A stretch of 64,000 nucleotides of DNA from Liopterus haemorrhoidalis (Eukaryota; Arthropoda; Insecta; Coleoptera; Dytiscidae): NCBI GenBank assembly GCA_963971575.1, contig OZ020618.1:28510540-28574539 (forward strand), written 5' to 3'. Position numbers and translations under genes: made by a program. Every line of letters begins with the position of its first letter. Position 1 is the stretch's first letter. Below, piece by piece: positions 55,650 through 64,000 of the stretch. Below the pieces are notes generated by a model. That model made no database searches, had not been told where the DNA came from, and was given only the letters and a program-made list of their open reading frames with translations.

Positions 55650-56046
55650 CAGAGCCGCCGCAAGGGTTTGCGGCGCAGGCAAGATTGAATTGAGCGCCCC
55701 CCTAGATCAAAAAAGGTCCTCATTTTGAAATTTCAAGTAAAGACCTAAAAAAAAAGGTCCTCACTTCTACATTTCAAGTAAAGACCTAAAAAAAAAAGTC
55801 CTCTCTTCTCAATTTGAAGTGAAGACCTAAAAAAAAAGTTCCTCACTTCTAAATTTCAAGTGAAGACCTAAAAAAAAGGTCCTCACTTCTAAATTTCAAG
55901 TAAAGATCTAAAAAAAAGTCCTCACTTCTCAAATTACATTTCACATTATTTTTATTAACCGTCTTTTCGAATCTCACGTCAGCGCCCCCTTGGAGGTGGC
56001 GCCCGCATGCAACGCATGCCTAACATGCCCCTTTCCGCCGGCTCTG
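55650..56046. mobile_element. hAT-type MITE, copy 3 of the hairpin-minisatellite family, expanded
   Basis: The 397-bp element has ends CAGAGCCGCCGCAAGG and, inverted, CAGAGCCGGCGGAAAGG, with a perfect 8-bp duplication cgtaccac at 55642-55649 and 56047-56054. About five tandem units of 40 bp fill the interior, each AGGTCCTCACTTCTAAATTT followed by CAAGTGAAGACCT and an A run. GGCGCCCGCATGCAACGCAT lies near the right end. Confidence 0.92.
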
Positions 56047-56499
56047 CGTACCACAAGTACGTCTAACAAAATAGTTTATTATAAAATGTGTTATTAATAC
56101 AATATTTACTGTTTTACTGCCCCCATATCTATAACAGAGTTTAAATCATATTAATTTTTTAATTTTCTACTCGTCCTATAATTTTATAGAGCACTTGAGA
56201 AATGGATAAATGATCAGGGGTAGGCCGATAAAACAGTAGTTTTTTCTTTTTTTCAATTTAAATATTAGTGGACGGTAAGGAACTTTTATCCTCACGAAAG
56301 TAACAAAAGTGGGCGGTAAGTATTCAAAGATTGAAGAACACTGTTTTATGCCTTTATTGATTGACTTTTTTCTTTCTTGCTTAATTTTATTCAATCATTT
56401 TTGGCAATGTCTCTTAATTTGTTCAACCGCATTGTATATTATGGAGATTTTATGCTTCTACCTTATCTTTAGATTTTATTTATTTTTATGTATTTACGT

Positions 56500-56738
56500 G
56501 GAACCCTGGGGTTCCACGAAATATTTTGGGGTTCCGTGAGACAAGTTGTAAATTTGTATTGAAAACACTATGTACGTGAAAATCACTCAGATATCAACAC
56601 TGATGTCAACGCATATATCTCTGTCTAGAATACTACCACTAATCTAATTTATAACAGCTTTAGATATGGCAAGGTTCCATGATCCGTAAAAAATTTCCTA
56701 AGGGTTCCACAAGAAAAAAAGTTTGGGAAACCCTGCTA
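56500..56738. mobile_element. Possible decayed hAT-type element with CAGGGTTTCCCAAAC end
   Basis: AGTTTGGGAAACCCTG at 56721-56736 is a typical inverted hAT terminus. The matching left side (CCCTGGGGTTCCACG near 56505) is degraded. GGTTCC motifs recur through the interior. No target duplication found. Confidence 0.4.
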
Positions 56739-56744
56739 TAGTTT

Positions 56745-57250
56745 AATTAAAGTGATTATTTCTCAAAAAATATCTCTTTAAAAATGTCTCATCAATTTTC
56801 CAGTTAAATTTCCAAAGCAGAATACAATAATCCGATAAACAATCGAACAAACAAAATGAAACGTCAGAAATTAATTCTTGAGGCTTACATTGATTTTAGA
56901 ATTATTTTGTCCTTTGTATTAAATTCTAGGCTTCCAAAGATCTCTTATTTTCCGGGCAGTTAAACCTAAATGAATGTCTGGAATATAAATTTTTGGGATT
57001 AAATTGTGTATTTTGTTTTGTTCGTTGTCGAATTTGGGTGAGATATGATTGTAAAATATTTCGCTCGGCCGAAGGATTTTATAGACAATTTACGAGAAGT
57101 ACCAGAATGAATATCAAAACCTAGAGCTTCGGTTTTATTTTGTTTTAATTAATGGTGTATTGTTTTGTTCATAAATAACAAAGGGACTGTATGCTTGAAA
57201 TTAAATTGGCTAATCAATTTTAACGTAAAATTCTAGACAACTGTAACTTT
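56745..57250. other. No gene seen
   Basis: AT-rich sequence without supported features. Confidence 0.5.
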
Positions 57251-57299
57251 TCAAAGCTTTATAAATATGAATTTAAACAACATTTTGCAGTACTTCTCA

Positions 57300-57440
57300 T
57301 CCTTTGAACAAAGCCGCCGAAAGTGGACTAGGGCCCTAGGACCACAGGAAAACAATAATTCTGGGCTTGCCCCCCGAGAAAACAATAATTTCGGGCCAAG
57401 GTCTCGGAAATTAATAATTTTGGGCCCGATGACAGGAAAA
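57300..57440. repeat. Short degenerate tandem repeat, about 33-37 bp
   Basis: GAAAACAATAATTCTGGGC, GAAAACAATAATTTCGGGC and GAAATTAATAATTTTGGGC follow one another at about 57346, 57378 and 57406, with CC- or GG-rich spacers. Confidence 0.65.
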
Positions 57441-57677
57441 GCTCCGTGAAGATAGAAATTCTTTATTTTTTCATCCAAAACACCTTAGTTCGAAAAATTA
57501 ACGAAAATGATCCAAATGCAGGCTCCAAACGTTTTACAAAAATTTTACGGTGTTTCGCAACTGCACTATGCATTTTGATCCGCGTTTTTAAAAGGTTGAT
57601 AAGTACTGATTTATTGTAAATGACCAATTAAAATTAAAAAGTTGTTCCACACTTTAGTTACTAAAACTATCCAGAGA

Positions 57678-58011
57678 TATACACGTTAGAATTGCTCTTA
57701 TGGCAAATGGGAGCGATGTTACCAAATTTTGTAAAAGTGTCCAATTTTATGGATATATTTTATTTTTTTTGTCAATTCATTGAAACTAAATTGAAAAAGT
57801 ATCGGAGACTCTTATGACTTACAAAATCAGGTAACACGGTACAAATATTTATAACCATTTGTAGAATACCGTGTCTTCACAGATCAGCGCATTTTACAGC
57901 CTGCAATATCGCCAAGAAAGAAAAGGACTGAGTCATTGGGGAAATTCAATTTAAGAGTACGAAAAACAACTACTCCATTGCTCTGTACAGCATTCTAACG
58001 TTTGAAAGGAC
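57678..58011. mobile_element. MITE related to 30789-31159, inverted copy
   Basis: The reverse complement matches that copy: CATTCTAACGTTTGAAAGG end at 57991-58010, CAGATCAGCGCATTTTACAG and TATCGCCAAGAAAGAAAAGG inside, and ACACGTTAGAATTGCTC at the other end. The next MITE begins within its terminal CTAT. Confidence 0.65.
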
Positions 58012-58013
58012 TA

Positions 58014-58270
58014 TTCGCGACTGAAACTAACGTTGGCGGCGCTGCATACAACAGCTAATGGCGGGCGAGAAGCGTAAATGTCAGAAGTTTTTTCTTAATA
58101 TTTATCTGTTCAAACAATATTTTGACAAAAAAGCACTGTATTTAATTCACTATATTTTAAAATACTTCTTAATTCACATAAACTGCACGCTACAAATTTA
58201 TCCAAATATACGCTTCTGTTTTATTTAGCCAGTCAACACCAGATGTCTCACTGTTATTTGCAGTCGCGAA
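58014..58270. mobile_element. TA-flanked MITE with TTCGCGACTG ends, copy 1
   Basis: The 257-bp element has ends TTCGCGACTGAAA and CAGTCGCGAA, flanked by TA at 58012-58013 and 58271-58272. Copy 2 at 61396-61661 is about 90 per cent alike and similarly flanked by TA. Non-coding; Tc1/mariner-type by target. Confidence 0.85.
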
Positions 58271-58354
58271 TAGTATGTTTTTATTGTAGTATTTTTTTTT
58301 CGTGTGTCACAATTCATGCTGTCTGAGATCAATCATGCAGGAATCGGAACAGGT

Positions 58355-58790
58355 CCCAAAAAAATAATCGGATCTGGGTTTACCCGGTTTCGAATACCCG
58401 AACCTAGTCCCGGATATCAGAAACCAGATACCCGAAACTGGGTATCAGAAACCGGGTGTCTGAAACCAAGTATCCGAACCCGGGTTCCCTAACCTAACCG
58501 GTTTTTAACCTACCCTGATTAACCCGGAAACTGGGACCCGATACCTAAAAAATTAGTTTCGTTTCCCTGTGCTATTAAGAACCCTAAAGCGGTGTAGTAG
58601 TAATGTCTGGGCTTATCCGAAATCGAGTATCCGAGAACGGGTATCCGGAACCGGATTTTCGAAACCGGTTATATGGAACCGAGTATCCAAAACAGGGAAT
58701 TCGGAACTGTGTCGAAACTCGAATATTACGGACCAGGTTTTATACGAAAACCGAGACCGGGTACCCGAATAACCGGTTTCGATTTATAGC
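58355..58790. repeat. Degenerate minisatellite of GGGTATCCGAAACC units
   Basis: Many imperfect copies of a 14-18 base unit (e.g. GGATATCAGAAACC, GGGTATCAGAAACC, AAGTATCCGAACCC, GGGTATCCGGAACC), with a spacer at about 58500-58610. Spacing is not constant. Open frames here are by-products. Confidence 0.75.
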
Positions 58791-58847
58791 ATTAGTCACA
58801 ATGACAACATTTTGAAAAATCCGATACGTCGTACGAGTATATACAGG

Positions 58848-59221
58848 TTATTCCAAATGTTTAAGCGGAACTAAATGTGAATTTTGTTCTTTTAGATTGT
58901 CACGAGAAGGGACCTTGCTTGGGTTATTTCATTTTTAACGTTGGCAAGGGAAAATTTTAAATTCCAACAATGAAACTATGGAAAAGAATGACATATGTCA
59001 CAAAATAAAATACTTTTTCGCATATTTTAATGACAAAAAAATAAATAAATGGCAAAATTTGTATTAAGAATGACACAAAATATAAAGACCTTAACCAAAA
59101 AATGTTTATTGTAAGTATGATTTACAAAGCTTAAACAAAACGACCAATAAGTACGATTCAAACAATGAAAGTAACTAGATTACAAAATCTAGTTCCGCCT
59201 AAACGCTTGGAATAGCCTATA
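58848..59221. mobile_element. MITE of the GGAACTA family, long form with two like ends
   Basis: The left end ATTCCAAATGTTTAAGCGGA and right end CTAGTTCCGCCTAAACGCTT continue to GGAATAGCCTAT. Both ends are of the CCAAACG type, so this copy is symmetric. About 374 bp. Confidence 0.8.
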
Positions 59222-59247
59222 GTAATATTTACTATTATTATTATTTA

Positions 59248-59567
59248 GTTGCCGTGGCTCCATGGTAAGACGGTTGTCTACGGAGCACAGAGACCCGGGT
59301 TCGAGACCACCACCTCCTTCGGATTTTTATCTTCCGAAAATGTGCAGTCAGCTCTGGGGTCGACTCAGCCTCTAGTATTTCATACTTAAAATAAGTGTAA
59401 ATAAGTATGTTTATACAGAGATAATAGGACCGGTCGAAACGTCATTCTGACCACGTGGCTTTCATATCTATGGCCGGCGGTCTAGAAAAGGAGAACTTAC
59501 ATTCTCTGCCCCATATACACCTATCTAGGTGTTAGGATCCTATTATTTATTTATTTATTTATTTTAT
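59248..59567 (+). mobile_element. tRNA-derived SINE, family 2, full copy
   Basis: The head GTTGCCGTGGCTCCATGG, then TAAGACGGTTGTCTACGG, has an A box (TGGCTCCATGG) and a B box (GGGTTCGAGACC). The body includes GATAATAGGACCGGTCG and CTATCTAGGTGTTAGGATCC, and the tail is (TTTA)n. Fragments lie at 10006 and 18440. Confidence 0.85.
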
Positions 59568-59709
59568 TATTTTGTAAATACTGAAACATATTCGATTTAT
59601 TTCCAACAGAACAATTGAAATATTTTGGTTTAAATGTTATCTCTGAATATTTTAGCATTATTGTAAAACCTCGTATTTTATATTTACACTGTATTCCAAT
59701 ATATTGTAT

Positions 59710-60905
59710 AAACTAGGGGCCTCAGCCCGGCTACGCCGGTCTTCTCCCCTACGTTGTTAAAACTCGTCGCTTCGCGACTCGTTTTAATATAATTTTGTCG
59801 CACTTGTTGATTATAAAACTCGTCGCTCATCTTTTTTAACACTATTTTATGGAAATTCCCCCCGTCTTAAGTTTTATCGTTAATTCACCTTAAATACTTA
59901 ATTAGTTTTCTTCTATCAAAATATACGTTCAAAATGTGAAATCTCGTCCCATTTTAAAATGCAAAAAATTTGACAGCTGTCACCTTCTGAAATCTTGTAA
60001 GCATATTTCCAATAATGGCCCTGATTCTTTGAAAAATGTTTTTGATGCCTCAAAATATTATCTCGCACGTCAAATAAGCTATCTTGAACCATTATCACCA
60101 CTTAACACTTTGATTAACCCTGAAATTTTTAATATCTATAAATCTTTTTTTAACACTATTTTATGGGAATTCGCCCTGCAAATGTCTTAAACTTTATCGT
60201 TAATTCACCTTAAATCCTTAATTAGTATTCTTCTGTCAAGAAACACGTTCAAAATGTGAAATCTCCTCCCATTTTAAAATTCAAAAAATTTGACAGCTGT
60301 CACCTTCTGAAATCTTGTAAGCATATTTCCAATAATGGCCCAGATTCTTTGAAAAATGTTTTCTGATGTCTCAAAATATTATCTCGCACGTCAAATAAGC
60401 TATCTTGAACCATTATCACCACTTAACACTTTGATTAACCCTGAAATTTTTAATATCTATAAATCTTTTTTTAACACTATTTTATGGAAATTCGCCCAGA
60501 AAATGTCTTAAACTTTATCGTTAATTCACCTTAAATCCTTAATTAATATTCTTCTGTCAAGAAACACGTTCAAAATGTGAAACCTCGTCCCATTTTAAAA
60601 TGCAAAAAAATTGACAGCTGTCTCCTTTTGAGCATATTTTTACCTCAAATTGCTCAAATAATGGCCCAGATTCTTTGAAAAATGTTTTCTGATACCTCAA
60701 AATATTATCTCGCACGTCCAAAAAGCTATCCTGAACCATTATTACCATTTAACACTTTGATTCTCGCCGTAGATATCCTGGACCGGCCATCTTGTGTTAA
60801 GAATATTTTTGAATTATCGTCTGATAAAACCTGTCCGTGCCGATCAATGGTGACTTTGATTCGACACGGATTCGAGGAAAAAATGCATGATTTTTATCAA
60901 TAAAA
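59710..60905. repeat. Tandem array, about 320-bp period, three units, with GC-rich leader
   Basis: CGTTCAAAATGTGAAA recurs at about 59926, 60247 and 60567. Shared blocks are TTGACAGCTGTCACCTTCTG, AATGGCCCAGATTCTTTG, ATTATCTCGCACGTC and TTAACACTATTTTATGG. The leader at 59713-59830 (GGGGCCTCAGCCCGGCTACG, CTCGTCGCTTCGCGACTCG) and trailing part to about 60905 may belong to the same element. Units differ by few bases, so the array is recent. No gene. Confidence 0.85.
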
Positions 60906-61395
60906 ATTAGTCAGTACCCCCTGTCGAAATAAAATTAAGCGTAAGCACTAAAAAAATATCATCCGGATAAGACGGCGGTTCATTTTCCTCTCTCCGCGTT
61001 ACCGGAAAAATGAAGATACACCAGAAGTTGAATAGAACATACATACCACTTTGTACAATATAATAGTAGATAATTCAAATGTGCAAGTGTTTTTGTTATT
61101 TGATTCATTGGACATATTAAAATTAAGTACATTCAATGCTGTGAAATGCGCATTTCATATGTTATACAGGCAGTTTTCGATTTATGAACCAGTTCTATTC
61201 CTAGGACTTGTTCGTTATATGTTTTTCTTTTTTATATGTCAAACGTATAGCGACTTGTATTTTTATTATCATTAAGAAATTAAACAAATACTCGGTTGGT
61301 TCCACTAAGTTTATTCGATTTCACTCGATACTACATAGGTATACTGTCCAAAACAGGCAGAGAGTGGATTTGAAACGCATGCGAAAAGCCAAGTA

Positions 61396-61661
61396 TTCGC
61401 GACTGAAACTAATGTTGGCGGCGCTGCGTACAACAGCTAATGGCGGACGAGAAGCGTATATGCCAGAAGTTTTTTCTAAATATTTATCTATTCAAACAAT
61501 ATTTCGGCAAAAAAGCACTGTATTTAAGTCACTATATTTTAAAATACTTCTTAATTCACATAAACTGCAGCACAGCACGCTACAAATATTATCCAAATAT
61601 ACACTTCTGTTTAATTTAGGCAGTCACCACCAGATGTCTCACTGTTATTTGCAGTCGCGAA
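61396..61661. mobile_element. TA-flanked MITE with TTCGCGACTG ends, copy 2
   Basis: The 266-bp element is in the same orientation as copy 1, flanked by TA at 61394-61395 and 61662-61663. It has a short internal insertion (CAGCACAGCACGC). An open frame crossing it (61208-61747) is not a gene. Confidence 0.85.
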
Positions 61662-62087
61662 TATTAATGGTTAATCCCAGGTCATTTTTATATTACCGAC
61701 GTGGTAGTGCCGTCCATAGTTATACCTTATCGCTCGCGACCCGCTAGTCCTAGTGGTTTTGTTGAGCAGTCTTGTTGATCACGCTTGTTTTATTAGTCTG
61801 TCTTTTTGGAACAGACCATAGTTACAGTAGAACCAGAGTAATCCGGAACTCGACATTATACGAATTTCGCTTAGTCCGGAAAACAAAAAACGAAAAAATA
61901 AAAAAAGAAAAAAGTAAACTAAATAATACCGTTGATAGGGAATCCCAGGTTTTAAAAACGACTGTAAATCACCAGTCGCATTGGTCACATAGCTCCGTGA
62001 TGGTTATCGCACTTGTGAAATAGAGTGCTGTTCCCAAGAGACCAGGTCAATGACGTCATCGTATATGCGCCAAACAATGACTTCAAA

Positions 62088-62229
62088 TTTTTTTTTTTTT
62101 TTAGTTTAATTGCCTTGGCAATTAGCCAGGATTTTTTATTTGAGAAAATTTCCATGCCTGAACGGGATTCGAACCCGAGACCTTCACAACGCAGATCACA
62201 TGTGTTACCACTACGCTACGCCGGTCGGC
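62088..62229 (-). mobile_element. tRNA-derived SINE, family 3, with 9-bp target duplication
   Basis: On the minus strand: CCGGCGTAGCGTAGTGGTAA (A box), GGTCTCGGGTTCGAATCCCG (B box), a short body ending CCTGGCTAATTGCCAAGG, and a poly-A tail (T run at 62088-62102 on plus). Flanked by GACTTCAAA at 62079-62087 and 62230-62238. At about 142 bp it is very short and looks young. The tRNA-like head could still fold partly. Confidence 0.9.
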
Positions 62230-62380
62230 GACTTCAAACCTTAATATCACAGTACAGTTTACACTGTAAACTTTACAGCCAGTTCTACGTCCGTTGCTTA
62301 GCAACGAAGTGAAGGTACAAATTCTGGTTTCTGCGCATGTTACGTCACTGGCCTGATCTTGCGAGTAAAACAATCTAGAT

Positions 62381-62701
62381 CAGTGTTTCTCAACCAAAAA
62401 CGCACCGCGGACCAGTATAATATATAATTTTCTAACGCACACCACTAATAATAATTGTTGGTTCATTTTGTGCAAGAAAACAAATATATTTAATGAGCTA
62501 CTAAATACATTTATTTTATTTGTAGAATATCACAGAAAGTTTACAGAAAATAAATAAAATTAAAATTATTTACATAAAAAATGTGCAACAAAAAAAAAAA
62601 AAAAAAACAGCAAAAAACAAATATATATTTTTTTTTCGCGGACCACTAAAATATTTCTGGAGACCACTGGTGGTCCGCGGACCACCTGTTGAGAAACACT
62701 G
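62381..62701. mobile_element. hAT-type MITE with CAGTGTTTCTCAACC ends, copy 2
   Basis: The 321-bp element is in the same orientation as 20186-20439, flanked by atctagat (62373-62380) and ctctagat (62702-62709), 7 of 8 identical. GTCCGCGGACCACCTG near the right end is palindromic. Poly-A tracts have expanded inside. Confidence 0.85.
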
Positions 62702-62709
62702 CTCTAGAT

Positions 62710-64000
62710 TTAAACGAGTTTATCAAAAACTAAACTTAAAATATAATAATTCTTTGTTAGCATTTAATTTAATTTTTTAAAATGTTAACTGTAAGTGAGT
62801 ATTTTCCAAGAGATATGCAGAATTATAGGATCTCACCACTAAACACAGATTAAAATTTTTTATTAAACACGCACATTTCAGAAATTTTTCTGCATAAATT
62901 TTTTATTTTTATTTAAGATTTTAATGAAAATGTGAAACGTGTAAAATGTTTTGGAAAGTTTTTCAATTTAACCAGATATTAAAATGTCGTATTTTTGTTA
63001 TTATATTTTTAATCAATTTTACAACAAGAAAGCGTAGGCAATTAAACTTTCAGCCTCTGGATTGTTGCTTTTTATTTTGTTGCAAATTTAGTTCAAGATT
63101 TTAATTAAAATATAAACGAATTAATTAACTGCTGTACAATGACAAAGTGTTTATTTCTGATTCTTAATTTGTCACAAAGTTAAGACTTAATTAAATAGTT
63201 CACACAGTTAAACACTGCAAATATATTATTTTCACATACTAAGCTTCAAAAAGATCTTGGAATTGATATCTTTATAATTATAGTCGGATTGCTGATAGGT
63301 GACTGTTACATGTATGTATCAAGTAGTGCATTCATATAATAATCTAGTTACCATTTCTCAGCGATTTTAAAAATGTGTTGTTATTTGTCTTAACTGTCAC
63401 TGTCTGGCAATAAATATTAATTAAAATATGGCTTGCGGCCAATTATTAAATTCACAAACTTTAATTTTAAATCTGCTGGAATAAACAACAAATTATAATC
63501 CAAAATTTACGTATGAGTATAAATTTTTCCTTATTTATAATTATTACCTTAAAATTAATAATTTTGTTTGTTTGAGTACTGCTGTTATTTTCGCGCTCTA
63601 ATTGGTAAAGATATCTACGAATCATGCCGTTTCTTTCTAATGCTTTGTTTTTTATTCAAATAGTTTTGAAGGTTAGTTGTCAACTTGAGTTACTATACGT
63701 TAGAGATGTTTCAAAATGTAAAGAGCCACTGCTCTGACGTCATCATGCGCAACCTTGACAATACATTGGCGTGGCAATTATGCATTGTAAATTTATAAGG
63801 CGTATTGAGACACTATTTATTTTATAGAAAAAATACATTTTACCTTCATGAAAAGTCGTATATGACTTAAATAATTTCAACATAAATTATTTACTTTATA
63901 TTTAATGTATGTGTATTTATAATTACAATTAACATGTATATTTATAATATTAAATTAATATTATTAATTAATATAATACTTACTGTATAATTTTCTTAGG
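62710..64000. other. Gene-free AT-rich stretch at window end
   Basis: No exon or recognisable element. Possibly still p130Cas intron. Confidence 0.4.

Larger units (their letters stand above)
54632..56344. mobile_element. Decayed hAT-like element hosting nested insertions
   Basis: CTAGTGATATTCCACCTGGG with GGCGGTACCGCCC at 54632-54663, and the inverted end GTGGGCGGTAAG...GAAGAACACTG at 56310-56343, look like two ends of one element (GGGCGGTA is shared). Inside are a LINE C-terminal fragment and a hAT MITE (55650-56046). Target duplication not identified. Confidence 0.4.

Noticed and set aside
58304..58815. Frames with repeated RNRVSETG-like peptides
   Set aside because: Direct translation of a minisatellite with no fixed frame.
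61208..61747. 179-codon plus frame
   Set aside because: Crosses both ends of the MITE at 61396-61661 and has no recognisable domain.
62138..62229. Functional tRNA gene on the minus strand
   Set aside because: It continues into a SINE body with poly-A tail and target duplication, so it is a SINE head.

Overview
AT-rich, intron-containing nuclear DNA of an insect. Gene content (NAA10, SMIM13, TSSC4, a REXO5-type exonuclease, p130Cas) is animal. The repeat content (an I-type LINE, R4/Dong-type LINE 3' ends, tRNA-derived SINEs, many short terminal-inverted-repeat elements, a Tigger-like element) is typical of a transposon-rich insect genome. I could not fix the order.

Layout. Positions 1-22,600 are intergenic and almost entirely mobile DNA. 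They hold a broken Tc1/mariner-type transposase interrupted by a hAT MITE, a TA-flanked element carrying one coding exon, a piggyBac-like MITE inserted in another MITE, hAT elements, a tRNA-derived SINE, and a 5.4-kb LINE inserted in a 291-bp tandem array that continues to about 17,820. Positions 22,600-27,280 form a compact gene island: a REXO5-like exonuclease (minus) divergent from TSSC4 (plus), then SMIM13 and NAA10 (plus) with only 30 bases between the SMIM13 stop and the NAA10 start. Positions 27,300-33,500 are MITEs and dispersed repeats. Positions 33,572-38,788 hold the last three coding exons of p130Cas on the minus strand. The intron between the first two visible exons carries a 2.26-kb Tigger-like element that keeps an open CENP-B-type DNA-binding reading frame. 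From 38,789 to 64,000 I find no further p130Cas exon, so its next upstream exon probably lies beyond the window. That interval holds two Dong-type LINE 3' ends seated in TTA microsatellites, an internally deleted hAT with a perfect 8-bp target duplication, SINEs, a 320-bp tandem array and more MITEs.

Function. REXO5 (snoRNA/5S rRNA 3' trimming in the fly homologue) and TSSC4 (U5 snRNP assembly) share an upstream region of about 416 bases and both act on small nuclear RNPs/RNAs. SMIM13 and NAA10 look like a two-gene transcript. p130Cas is a separate adhesion and Crk-signalling scaffold. Many of the transposon calls rest on target-site duplications and nested insertions read directly from the sequence. 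Superfamily names are inferences from target-site size, termini and any coding remnant.
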